Numbered from the stretch's first letter, positions 1 through 7,997 are shown. The stretch is DNA of 12,373 nucleotides from an uncultured Sphingobacteriaceae bacterium (GCA_937875035.1 CALNCF010000168.1:1-12373); one strand, 5' to 3'. Notes: generated by a model not told the origin, from the letters alone. A program made the numbers and translations.

Positions 1-33
1 ACTTTCAGGTTACTTTCAAGGCACTTTAAGTGT
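1..33. repeat. Three degenerate 11-nt direct repeats
   Basis: Three consecutive 11-nt units start ACTTTCAGGTT, ACTTTCAAGGC and ACTTTAAGTGT. The first five bases are the same in all three, and the rest drifts. The spacing is about one helical turn. The array abuts the window edge, so its true extent is unknown. It could be a binding-site array, the end of a longer repeat or chance. Nothing else is supported in 1-110 apart from a purine-rich GAGGAGGGGG tract at 74-83, which is too far from the ATG at 111 to be a normal ribosome binding site. Confidence 0.25.
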
Positions 34-110
34 ATGCGAATGTATGGTGTTACATGATGCCATAAAAACACAAGAGGAGGGGGCGTGCTAATAGAAAATA
101 ACTTGATGAA

Positions 111-575
111 ATGCCTGTTCCTTTGTCCTTTTGGCTTGATCCAAAAGGACACAAATGGAGTACGATACAGGATGGGGGGGCTCTCAGGCTTACTCAAGCA
201 GATCTTTCTAAGCTGAAAGTCGCTCTCTAGGAATATCATCTTGAAAGGTATCCGCATATTACGAACAGTACTGTGTCGCATGGAAGTGGGCGTAATGTAC
301 CCTCAGATAAGGAATTCAGGGCAAGAATAAATCGCAGAGAACTAAATAAGGAACGAATTGCAGGCATTCTCAATGCCTGTGTTCGTGCTTCTAGACCAAC
401 AAGTGAGTTTATGGAGCGTATTCACAAGCAAGACATTGGTACGTATCAAAAAAGGAATGGCAAACCCGTGGTTGTAATGTTCCAGGGCAGAAAATATAGG
501 TTCTCAACCCTCGGATTTACGACTCACATAGATAGACTGGCATTTAAAGAGCCTGAGAGAGACATAGAGCGATAA
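111..575 (+). pseudogene. Relaxase/mobilisation-protein-like remnant interrupted by an in-frame TAG
   Basis: One reading frame runs from ATG at 111 to the stop at 573-575 (about 154 codons) and is broken only by TAG at 228-230. The upstream 39 codons (beginning MPVPLSFWLDPKGHKW) and the downstream part (EYHLERYPHI onward) read as one protein, so a sense-to-stop change in a longer gene is the simplest explanation. A GTG at 273 could start a 100-residue remainder. The C-terminal pattern, a basic helix around ARINRRELNKERI and then FQGRKYRFSTLGF, resembles C-terminal segments of Bacteroidota conjugative-element relaxases. This is recognition by eye, without a catalytic tyrosine or metal-binding HxH in view. 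It is probably debris of an integrated mobile element. Alternatives are a stand-alone small mobilisation accessory protein or a sequencing error at the TAG. Confidence 0.5.
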
Positions 576-735
576 AATGGGGTTCGGGGTGTCCCTGACA
601 AGATTCGCTTGGAAAAATGCCCTTCAGCTCTGCTGTTGAGGCCTTGACAAGCAATCTTGCATCATATATCAGGCTGCTTGCACTAGGAATTATTCTTTGT
701 AAACAGAGTAGGGAAAGCCCCAACAAAATGCTTCT

Positions 736-1488
736 TTAAATGTCTTTTTCTATTTGTTCATATGTTAGGATTCTACTTGAAAGTCGGTCAACAGTTTCAT
801 GTAGAAATTTATCTTTTGTCTGTCTTAAATGACTTATCAGCGGATTAATGTCATTGTCCCTCTCAACAATTAAATACTTAATATCATCGGGTTTAAACTC
901 TAATCTTAGATGCTCTATCTTTCGGTTGTAGCGGGATTTTTGTTGCGAGGTTCCTATTTTTTCGATCGGTATAAAATGTAAAAACTCTTCAGATATACTC
1001 GGAACATACCTCCATTCTCTTTCGTTTGCGAAAACATAATCAGGAACATCTTGCTTTGAAGGTCTAATTAAATCACCTTTGTAATTTTTTATATATCTAA
1101 AAGTATCAATAATATTATTATATGCAATTTGATAGCTACCCGAAACATCATCTGAAGCATCTACCAGTTGAAATAAGATATCAATACCAGTCATTAAGTT
1201 TTCTGTAAAAAAGCTATTTCGGCTTGCATATATAACTGGATTCAATCTACTTTTAATTGCCCAATCTTTTGTCATCCCTATCCCGAATTTCCCATAAGTG
1301 CCAATATTGTCTTTCAATTCTGAAAGCCTCAGATCACTAAATGAAACCATAGGTACAGCAAATTCTTTGGTTCTGGCACCGCCTAGAATTCTCTCTCTTG
1401 CATAAGAAATTTTGAATGTATTCTCTAGAATCGCATAAAGATTACTCTTACTGGTAAAGTGAAATAATGTACTGGGGTAAAGCGCCAT
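736..1488 (-). CDS. AbiGi-family abortive-infection (phage defence) protein
   Basis: This 250-residue soluble protein has no signal peptide. It matches the AbiGi pattern (Pfam family described as putative abortive phage resistance protein AbiGi, antitoxin). Visible features are LFHFT near residues 8-12 followed by YAILEN, then PMVSFSDLRLSE (46-57), TYGKFGIGMTKDWAIK (64-79), NPVIY (83-87) and NEREWRYVP (155-163). In lactococcal AbiG, AbiGi is paired with AbiGii, a nucleotidyltransferase-like partner. No AbiGii is visible here. The neighbour upstream, 12 nt away, is an unrelated 118-residue protein. The start ATG at 1486-1488 gives the full conserved N-terminus. It is the last gene of the four-gene minus-strand run, and no convincing terminator follows. 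Base composition is A+T-rich relative to the copper genes. HFT and EREWR also recall the H...E layout of ADP-ribosyltransferase-like folds, which is inference only. Confidence 0.8.
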   Translation of the reverse strand: MALYPSTLFHFTSKSNLYAILENTFKISYARERILGGARTKEFAVPMVSFSDLRLSELKDNIGTYGKFGIGMTKDWAIKSRLNPVIYASRNSFFTENLMTGIDILFQLVDASDDVSGSYQIAYNNIIDTFRYIKNYKGDLIRPSKQDVPDYVFANEREWRYVPSISEEFLHFIPIEKIGTSQQKSRYNRKIEHLRLEFKPDDIKYLIVERDNDINPLISHLRQTKDKFLHETVDRLSSRILTYEQIEKDI

Positions 1489-1500
1489 TTTGTTACAAAG

Positions 1501-1857
1501 TTATTGTATGCTATCAATTTGTTTATAATGAACAGCTATCTGTCGCTGATTCATTATATATCCAACACCTTCGAAAATTACCCTGTTCCTTTCATCTCTC
1601 CATACAAACTCATACCTGCCTTTCATACCTTGAGCAAGTTTTATCTTCAGTTCTGTATTATTCCTTAATGAAGGTTTGTCAAAATAAAAACAATCATAGG
1701 TACCCGTTATACCGGATGATGAATCTCTGTCATTTCGTGAATCAGGTCTTAACTTCGCAACTTCATTGAAAATAATTCCATCGTTATAGTCATTTGTATA
1801 AACACCATTCAGACAGCCATCTAATTCGATGTTATATAAGATAATTCCTTGTACCAT
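1501..1857 (-). CDS. Hypothetical 118-residue beta-rich protein, coupled to AbiGi gene
   Basis: I do not recognise the family. The protein is soluble, with no signal peptide or membrane segment. It alternates short hydrophobic strands and turns: LDGCLNGVYTNDY near the N-terminus, GITGTYDCFYFD in the middle, then GRYEFVWRDERNRVIFEGVGY and IAVHYKQID near the end. That pattern suggests a small beta-barrel or sandwich (calycin-like is a guess). It starts 3 nt after the stop of the 509-residue T9SS gene and ends 12 nt before the AbiGi start, so it is translated from the same message as both. Its position makes it a candidate partner of AbiGi, either effector or sensor, but it does not resemble the nucleotidyltransferase AbiGii. 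The start ATG at 1855-1857 is the only sensible one. It is A+T-rich like its downstream neighbour. Confidence 0.7.
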   Translation of the reverse strand: MVQGIILYNIELDGCLNGVYTNDYNDGIIFNEVAKLRPDSRNDRDSSSGITGTYDCFYFDKPSLRNNTELKIKLAQGMKGRYEFVWRDERNRVIFEGVGYIMNQRQIAVHYKQIDSIQ

Positions 1858-1860
1858 TGT

Positions 1861-3390
1861 TTATTCTTTTATAATTTTTTCAAAAAAACTATTTCCTCCA
1901 GTATCCCAGAGTTCAATAATGTATACTCCTCTTTTTACTTCTTGGACCGAAAGTGTGTTGTCCTGCACCTGGCCTTGCAAAACAGTCGCGCCCAGGATAT
2001 TCATCACCCGGTACCAAGCAATGGGTGTATCTGACCGGATATATAAGGTGTTGTTCGCAGGGTTAGGATAGATAACAGGTGCGTTCCTGCGTTCTACAGC
2101 CATCCCGGTGCTGATGCAGTTCGGATCGCAGCCAGGCACAACACACCCACAGGGATCTACTTTCATCACAAAGGTTCGTACATCCTGGAAAGGGTTCAAA
2201 GCCTCTTCATACCTTCCAGTCAGTATAGCTCCTCCGTCAGATGTGGCATGAATACCATAGCAGAGCTCATGCATCGTACTATCACCTAAAATTCGTTTCC
2301 AGGTCAGGTTTCCATCCAGATCATATTTAGCCAGCAATACCTGCAATTGTATCTTGTCGGGCTGTGCTGCTATTGGTATTTGGATCGTTCCCATACACAA
2401 CAGCCCACCATCTTTTAAACGGACAATATCACTCCATTGCTGTTTGCTGTAATACGGCTTTCCGTTATACGTACCCTCCATAACAAACCGGTCTTCTCTG
2501 ATCCATAACTGCTTGCCCGTACTGTCCAGGCAGAGCAGCAGGGAAGAGGTACGTCCCCTGGGTAAATCACAATGCGAACTATTTTGAGCAGCAATGTAAT
2601 AGTTTCCATTGTCCGCTTGTAAGATGCCTTCAGCTGTTACCCTGCAAATATCCAGGGAGTCTCTTTCCAGACCAATGCTTTTTCTCCACAGCTCATGCCC
2701 GGTACTATCCGTTTTAATCACTAATATTTTAGCCTGTTCTGTACTGTAGGAAAACGATCCTCCGGCTAAAATATAGCCACCATCGATGGTCAGGGCGCCG
2801 GTATTGGCGAAGTCCGAATTGCTGCCCCCATATACAGAATCCAGTGTGACGACTCCATTTGCGGTTACCCTAAATAAGTTGAATCTGCTGTAAGGACTGA
2901 TCGTTTTAGATCCGAAAATACAATATTGATCTTTATGTTTATAGATTCTGTCTCCCCCGCTATAGCCGGTAGGATTAGGGTAAACATGATACTGGTCTTG
3001 TATAGAATTAGAAGGGTTAATCGTATAGAACAACTTTCTGCTATCACTTGGTGGGTTAAGCAGTTTATGGGTACCACTTAATCTGTATATCCCTTCATTA
3101 TCAATAATGAAGTCTTCAGGATAATCATTGCCTGGTCTTCTGTATCCCTGTGTGCCGATCGAGTCCCCGTTTGGGCTGAGGGTATAGAATCCGAAGTCGA
3201 TACCCTCAGAAGTTGCATCCTCATACCTGAATAAGACGATGTAATTTCCATTGGGATGTTCGCGAACACATAATACCTGGTTCTCACTCATGGGGGATCC
3301 ATAACGAAAATAGCGGAAGAATCCGCCCTGAGAAAAGCAGGGCATGCCGAGTCCAGGCAGCATAATCAATATGAACAGTAGTTTTCGCAT
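1861..3390 (-). CDS. Secreted propeller-like protein with T9SS type A sorting domain
   Basis: A 509-residue exported protein. Residues 1-20 form a signal peptide (MRKLLFILIML core, ending PCFS). The body carries repeated hydrophobic-strand units around DGG turns: DGGYILAGGS (203-212), DGGLLCMGT (327-335) and DGGAILTGR (385-393), with related NGNYIVLF and NGNYYIAA units. This is typical of beta-propeller-like repeats in Bacteroidota surface proteins. A cysteine cluster (C414, C416, C421, C425) precedes the last 74 residues, which form a T9SS C-terminal domain (VIYPNPANNTLYI, then RGVYIIEL and a terminal KIIKE). The protein should cross the inner membrane by Sec, then be secreted by T9SS and anchored or released. 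Its ATG overlaps the upstream stop in TGATG, indicating translational coupling with the 1249-residue protein. No catalytic motif is visible, so a binding or structural role is inferred. Confidence 0.85.
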   Translation of the reverse strand: MRKLLFILIMLPGLGMPCFSQGGFFRYFRYGSPMSENQVLCVREHPNGNYIVLFRYEDATSEGIDFGFYTLSPNGDSIGTQGYRRPGNDYPEDFIIDNEGIYRLSGTHKLLNPPSDSRKLFYTINPSNSIQDQYHVYPNPTGYSGGDRIYKHKDQYCIFGSKTISPYSRFNLFRVTANGVVTLDSVYGGSNSDFANTGALTIDGGYILAGGSFSYSTEQAKILVIKTDSTGHELWRKSIGLERDSLDICRVTAEGILQADNGNYYIAAQNSSHCDLPRGRTSSLLLCLDSTGKQLWIREDRFVMEGTYNGKPYYSKQQWSDIVRLKDGGLLCMGTIQIPIAAQPDKIQLQVLLAKYDLDGNLTWKRILGDSTMHELCYGIHATSDGGAILTGRYEEALNPFQDVRTFVMKVDPCGCVVPGCDPNCISTGMAVERRNAPVIYPNPANNTLYIRSDTPIAWYRVMNILGATVLQGQVQDNTLSVQEVKRGVYIIELWDTGGNSFFEKIIKE

Positions 3391-6300
3391 CAGTGAATAA
3401 TCGTGAGTTTATGAGTTTCCAGGTACAGATCTCCCTGGTATAAACTTACAAAATAAATCCCGTTGCGGTATGCCCCTACAGGGATCATCATGTCTGCAGT
3501 ATACGGAAGTGATGCGATCATCTTACCGGTTACATCCGTAATACGTAGGGCAGACACGCCCCTTTCGGTAGCATGCCGGATGCTGAATGCTTCCCCCGAA
3601 GGGTTCGGGTAGATCAGCAGTTCAGGTATGAGAGTACCCTTGCGTTCAGCACCTTCTTCGGGTACATAGGGTAGCGGGATACGATACCCGGTGCCATACA
3701 GGTAATGCATGATCGCCTGCGCCTCATAGGCGAGGGGAGCATCAGACAGGGAGATGGCATGCATCGCTGTGCTGTCGCTGGCATTCATATCGGACAGGGT
3801 CTGCCCGGCCTGGTATAAGCGGATCTGCAGCTCGTAGAATGCACGGCTGATATCGTCTGCTTCGTGCCTGGAGGGGAGTATCGCCAGAAGCGACTGTGCT
3901 TCCGGATACCGTTCCCGGCGGATATATTCCGCGACCAGTTGCCATTTGGCAGGTTCATACGGCAGTTCGTTCAAAAAGGCGATCACCGCGAGTCCGGTGC
4001 TGTCCTCCCGGGCATAATAATGCAGGGCCTGGTACACATACGATAGGATCAGGCTGTCGTTCCCTCCGGGTAAGGCGGTATAGAGTGCTGTCAGGATCGG
4101 TTCGATCGGATGCGAGAGTATCATGCAGACTACTTGTGAATTATAATCTTGCCTGCAATTATGCACATACGTCGCAGTCACATCAGCTGTCGCACTTCCC
4201 CATACGGTCATCCTCATCTTGGGCTTGAGTATGGGCACGGTATCGTTATGGATGTTATAGATGAACCCGGTATGGGGGGACTTGATATAAATATCGGAGA
4301 AGACGGGTTCAGCACCTTCAAATGTATTTGCCGGAGGCTCAGTTAAGCACGATCCTTGTTCGGGGATACTTCCCTCGGTTACCCAGTGGTTCTGCACCGT
4401 GGCATGCCGCACATCAAAATTATTGCAGGATACCTGGAGGGCATGGTTATCATACAGGCTGTAAATCCCTTGGCCTTTACCCCTGTCAGTGCGTCCTACA
4501 TTTTCGAACCGGTTCATGGTCAATGTTGAAATGCTGCCATTCTTTGAAGCATCCACGGTAATGATCCCGCCATAACCTTCGGAGAAAGAGTTGTTGGTAA
4601 TATATAGCTCGGTGCTGCCACGTGCATTGATACCCACGAAGAACTTCGGTACCCGTGTGGCACCCTCGGTATAGGAAGGGTGTATGCCAAAGGTAGAAGT
4701 ACTTATGTACATACCGCTGCCGCCTCGCAGGATGATTCCATAAGCATTAGACAGGCACTCCAGGTTTTGGAATACTTGTCCTCCGGAAGAAGTGCTGCTG
4801 TTGTAGTCAATCCCGGCCCAGAGATTGGTAAAGGAGTTTACTCCCTGGTAGATATGATACTGGGCGTTGAGTGAGGTGATCCCCTTATTGCGGGTAACGA
4901 TGGCCTCATCATATACATTGTTCACCTCGGCAGGATGTGGGGAATAAAAGGTATTGATCAAAGTATTTCCCGTAAAGCGTGGCCCTTCAATATAAGACAG
5001 GTCTACAAAGGTCTTGTGAAGCCCGTCGGGATAGGTGGTACGGTCTTTCAGGTAGGCGCTGCTGATAAACAGGCAATCGGAAAAACTGCTTGGGTTATAG
5101 AGCGGGTTTTGAGCCAGCTGGGTTGTAACCACAGGGCTGGCTAACTGTACGGCCACGAAATTATTCCGGAAGATGGCTCCGGTAGCCGTGACATAGCCGG
5201 ATGCGGCGGGCTGAGATTTTCCTTTTCCGGTGGTGCTATTGGTCACTCCGGTGCGGGCATGTTCGATCACGCTGCCTGGCTTCATCACCAGTTTTGCGGT
5301 TTGTTTATCAGCGGACATGATGGTTAGGCCGTTCCACATGATGTTGGGGCAATCATATGCCGTGAATATGGTCGGAACGGTTCCGTCAGATTCCATGGTA
5401 AGCTGGGCTCCAGGTTCAAGCGTTACCCGCGCGTTAGGGCCGAACTCGAAGCGCATACCCTGGATGACCAGTTGCACATTGGCCGCGATCCGCAGCTCCG
5501 AATGAATCCGGATCGGCTGCGCAGAGCCGAATGGGTTGGCTGCCCGTGTCCATGCGCTGCCAGGGGAACTGGTAACGGTATATGAGTCTGCATCACTTCC
5601 GGTGGTCAGGGTAACGGTAATGGTATTGGAGTTGCCCGCGCAACCTGCCGAAGAGCTGATCTGTAAGGTGTATGCCCCGGAACTGGTGGCTGTATAGCTG
5701 GGACTGGTGGCTCCGCCGATCGCTTCACCGTTGCGGAACCACTGGTAGTATAAGCCTGTGCCGCCCGATGCTGATTGCAATAGCACGCTTTGCCCCGTGC
5801 AGATAGTGGTAGGGCTGGCAGCCGTTATTTCAGCAATAGGCTTGCCACTGCGCCCGAACACCATATCATCAATGGCCACATCTATGCCTATGTTCGTAAA
5901 GAGCTGACGTTGTACGATCTGCACATCCGTGTGTGCCAGGCTTCTCCGGGGAGCTGTCCATTGCACGCAGTATTGCCTCCAGGTATGATCGTATGGCAAC
6001 ACGGTGAAGGGCTCATAAAAGCTGGTACCGATCCGGATCGCCAGCTGCGCCCCCGGATCACCGCCGGCATTGGCATACCAAAAGGAAAAGCTATAGGTCG
6101 AATCACCCTGGATTCCGGTGATGGATTGTTTCCATAGTACGGCTTCGTATCCAAGAGGTGCGAAATTTTTCTGCACGCCATCCAGCAGCAAGAGGTTCCC
6201 TCCGTTACCGGTATGATCTTTCAGGTTGGCCCAATTATTTCCGTTCCATGCAGGAGTGATTTCCGGCATCAGGTGGTAGTGACCCGCACCATTGGTCGGC

Positions 6301-7139
6301 GGGGCGCAATCCATCTTCAGATCGGTGATGAACCCATTGGCATAGATGGGATTTGTCGAAGAGGAATCACACGCGCGCGTATCAAAAGAAGGATTAGTGA
6401 GCAGGTTCAGCTTCACACAACTCATATTACAGGCAGCAGAGGAGGCCGGACTTTGTGCAATGTCCGCTAAATATCCCCCAGAGAACAAGGATTGATTCCG
6501 GCCGGTAGTGATGTTCCCGGTGCTGAGCAGGTTCAGCGCACCGAAAATATTATTTCTTATGGTGATATGGGAAGCCGACAGGAAGCAACCGTATACATAG
6601 GCGCTGTCGCGGATTTCCACATGACCGTCTACGTTCCAGTATACATGGGCAGGCAGGATTCCTGTGAGCACAATGTTGACCCGTTCTTCGATCCGCAGGT
6701 TCCCGGAGATATTGATCACTAGGGTATCTGTACTGCTGCCATGAAATTGGATCATACTGCCCTTGTTAAGATTTAAGGAGCCATCGATGAAGTAGGCGCC
6801 TGCCTGCATATCGGGTAACAGCGTAGTAATGGTTTGGCCCGGCATTGCCTTCAGCGAGTGCTGTGTTTCGGATAAAGCCTGGTAGGCGCTGATCAGTAAA
6901 GAATCGCCTGGATCGGTCAATACAGAATCGCCGGAGGCGTAGAGCCCGCTCAGCGATTGTGCGCCCGACAGCCCGCGTACGGGCACCGGGTTATTATTGG
7001 TATAGTGGCCGCCCGCAAGGACCGCGAAGTTCCTGGCGGATTTCAGATCGGGAACAGCTTGGGCATAAGTAAAAGAAACAGCTAAGATACTCATCAGCAT
7101 ACCGCTGAGTATCGCCATGAGGTGCGATAAGTGTTTCAT
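3390..7139 (-). CDS. Large multidomain T9SS surface protein with ice-binding-like (DUF3494) domain and beta-helix
   Basis: I choose ATG at 7137-7139 (1249 residues) because it starts directly at a signal peptide (MKHLSHLMAILSGMLMSI, ending YAQA). An upstream ATG at 7217 would place 26 unsuitable residues before it and sits over the promoter. Domains in order (approximate residues): ice-binding-like/DUF3494 adhesion domain 29-224 (SARNFAVLAGG; GAYFIDGSLNLNKGS; HVYWNVDGHVEI; GNITTGRN); jelly-roll, carbohydrate-binding-like sandwich 241-430 (TNPSFDT, WANLKD, DDMVFG); Ig/PKD-like domain 434-512 (CTGQSVLLQ, YYQWFRNG, SGAYTLQI); right-handed beta-helix 520-960 with many N-rich turns; helical segment about 1010-1150; T9SS type A sorting domain 1172-1249 (LLIYPNPSGEAFSI, NGIYFVSL). 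The architecture suggests a long surface adhesin or glycan-binding protein. No catalytic residues were identified. It is the first gene of the operon. Confidence 0.88.
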   Translation of the reverse strand: MKHLSHLMAILSGMLMSILAVSFTYAQAVPDLKSARNFAVLAGGHYTNNNPVPVRGLSGAQSLSGLYASGDSVLTDPGDSLLISAYQALSETQHSLKAMPGQTITTLLPDMQAGAYFIDGSLNLNKGSMIQFHGSSTDTLVINISGNLRIEERVNIVLTGILPAHVYWNVDGHVEIRDSAYVYGCFLSASHITIRNNIFGALNLLSTGNITTGRNQSLFSGGYLADIAQSPASSAACNMSCVKLNLLTNPSFDTRACDSSSTNPIYANGFITDLKMDCAPPTNGAGHYHLMPEITPAWNGNNWANLKDHTGNGGNLLLLDGVQKNFAPLGYEAVLWKQSITGIQGDSTYSFSFWYANAGGDPGAQLAIRIGTSFYEPFTVLPYDHTWRQYCVQWTAPRRSLAHTDVQIVQRQLFTNIGIDVAIDDMVFGRSGKPIAEITAASPTTICTGQSVLLQSASGGTGLYYQWFRNGEAIGGATSPSYTATSSGAYTLQISSSAGCAGNSNTITVTLTTGSDADSYTVTSSPGSAWTRAANPFGSAQPIRIHSELRIAANVQLVIQGMRFEFGPNARVTLEPGAQLTMESDGTVPTIFTAYDCPNIMWNGLTIMSADKQTAKLVMKPGSVIEHARTGVTNSTTGKGKSQPAASGYVTATGAIFRNNFVAVQLASPVVTTQLAQNPLYNPSSFSDCLFISSAYLKDRTTYPDGLHKTFVDLSYIEGPRFTGNTLINTFYSPHPAEVNNVYDEAIVTRNKGITSLNAQYHIYQGVNSFTNLWAGIDYNSSTSSGGQVFQNLECLSNAYGIILRGGSGMYISTSTFGIHPSYTEGATRVPKFFVGINARGSTELYITNNSFSEGYGGIITVDASKNGSISTLTMNRFENVGRTDRGKGQGIYSLYDNHALQVSCNNFDVRHATVQNHWVTEGSIPEQGSCLTEPPANTFEGAEPVFSDIYIKSPHTGFIYNIHNDTVPILKPKMRMTVWGSATADVTATYVHNCRQDYNSQVVCMILSHPIEPILTALYTALPGGNDSLILSYVYQALHYYAREDSTGLAVIAFLNELPYEPAKWQLVAEYIRRERYPEAQSLLAILPSRHEADDISRAFYELQIRLYQAGQTLSDMNASDSTAMHAISLSDAPLAYEAQAIMHYLYGTGYRIPLPYVPEEGAERKGTLIPELLIYPNPSGEAFSIRHATERGVSALRITDVTGKMIASLPYTADMMIPVGAYRNGIYFVSLYQGDLYLETHKLTIIH

Positions 7140-7196
7140 TCGTTTAGTATTAGATAGTAAGATTTTGATAAAGGTTTGTTGTAAGTCAGCAAATAC

Positions 7197-7227
7197 CAAA
7201 CATAAGGTATATGCCATATTTGCTCAA
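7197..7227 (-). promoter_or_regulatory. Putative Bacteroidota promoter of the T9SS/AbiGi operon
   Basis: On the minus strand, TATGTTTG (7197-7204) matches the Bacteroidota -7 consensus TAnnTTTG. A TTG core (7225-7227) sits 20 bases upstream, close to the usual -33 TTTG spacing. Predicted transcription would start near 7190, leaving a leader of about 50 nt before the ATG at 7139. This supports the choice of the internal start, because the ATG at 7217 would lie upstream of the transcription start. Confidence 0.6.
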
Positions 7228-7266
7228 TACGTGAAAAGTCGTATATGTGCTACGGCTTTTCACGTA
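7228..7266. terminator. 16-bp inverted repeat, probable terminator of the lipoprotein gene
   Basis: Left arm TACGTGAAAAGTCGTA (7228-7243) and right arm TACGGCTTTTCACGTA (7251-7266) are complementary apart from one position, with a 7-base loop. That position is a G-U pair in plus-strand RNA and a C-A mismatch in minus-strand RNA. The hairpin begins 15 nt past the lipoprotein stop and abuts the next operon's -33 box. There is no clear U-tract, so its role as an intrinsic terminator is uncertain. It could be a regulator site or an RNA stabiliser. Confidence 0.5.
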
Positions 7267-7281
7267 GGCAGTAGTTTCCTG

Positions 7282-7701
7282 TTATCGGGTCGGCATCCAT
7301 CCATTGTCTGTGTATGTAAAACCCATCTTTCCTCCGGTCAGATTGATTCGCTTTCCCTTGGTGAAATGCTTGTGGACGGTACTATACGTTTCCCATCCAC
7401 CCGGCGCATTGTCCCGACAGCCGTCGAATGAGTGGAAATCTCCATTAATGGATTCACCTTTTTCCACGTATCTTGGGTAAACTCGATCGTCACCATGTAC
7501 TCCATCATGTATGAGCGTCTGCCGAAGGAATTGTTCTCGAGACCATTCTTTTTTAAAATCAACCAGTCGGATATGTCCGTCTGATTCTTTGCTAATGTGT
7601 GATTGGAGCGCCGCTCTACCGTCTTGTTCGCTTGGAAGACTCGAGCAGCCGATACAGCCTGCGACTATCGCAAGCAGTATGATGAAATGTAGTTTGTTCA
7701 T
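7282..7701 (-). CDS. Small lipoprotein, probably carrying two compensating frameshifts
   Basis: The 139-residue frame begins with a lipoprotein signal (MNKLHFIILLAIVAGCIGC). The lipobox VAGC places the lipidated cysteine at residue 16, with a second cysteine at 19. The C-terminal GKRINLTGGKMGFTYTDNGW resembles the end of a family of small Bacteroidota lipoproteins of unknown function. The middle (about residues 52-80: FLRQTLIHDGVHG and on) looks unlike such proteins. The neighbouring frame over the same bases (about 7470-7560) gives NGLENN, FGRRSY and MMEYMVTIEFTQDTWKK, which fits much better. One extra A in the six-A run near 7554 would move the frame out, and a second indel about 80-130 bases later would restore it. 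It lies 12 nt downstream of a decayed barrel gene, so it may be decaying with it. Function unknown. Confidence 0.6.
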   Translation of the reverse strand: MNKLHFIILLAIVAGCIGCSSLPSEQDGRAALQSHISKESDGHIRLVDFKKEWSREQFLRQTLIHDGVHGDDRVYPRYVEKGESINGDFHSFDGCRDNAPGGWETYSTVHKHFTKGKRINLTGGKMGFTYTDNGWMPTR

Positions 7702-7713
7702 GTATGGAATTGT

Positions 7714-7997
7714 TTAGAATCTGAATGATAGTCCGGTATTGAATATCGCAGCTCCATACCCAACCTCTCCATAGATGCCTACCACATCACCAAGCCAATA
7801 CCTGGCACCTGCATGCAGCATGAAGAAAGCGCCGGATGTCTTGTTTGTTTCGTTGTAGTTTTGAATGCCATATACATTCGCGAAAGATTCTTCCTTGTCC
7901 GTCCACCCATACCCACGGTCACATACGGATCGACATTGGCACTTGTGTGCAGTACGTTATACAAGTGGTACTGGCCTTTGAGGTCAGCCCAGGAGTT
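7714..7997 (-). pseudogene. 5'-truncated, frameshifted porin-family outer-membrane beta-barrel remnant
   Basis: The frame covering 7911-7997 reads SWADLKGQYHLYNVL, then VDPYVTVG. The continuation in another frame from about 7910 to the stop TAA at 7714-7716 reads YGWTDKEESFANVYG, AFFMLHAGARYWLGD, GIYGEVGYGA and finally NTGLSFRF. The joined product is a typical C-terminal half of a Bacteroidota porin-family/OmpA-like barrel: amphipathic strands and a terminal phenylalanine recognised by the Bam machinery. One missing G in the run near 7911-7915 accounts for the shift. The N-terminal half and any signal peptide are absent, because the sequence runs straight into the terminator at 8003-8041. It is therefore broken twice and not expected to be functional. 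It was probably co-transcribed with the lipoprotein 12 nt downstream. Confidence 0.72.

Noticed and set aside
544..726. 60-codon minus-strand open frame after the relaxase remnant
   Set aside because: No recognisable motif, no promoter or ribosome binding site, and it overlaps the remnant's end.
1467..1769. 100-codon plus-strand open frame
   Set aside because: It lies opposite the 118-residue gene and the AbiGi start; the composition is that of an antisense shadow.
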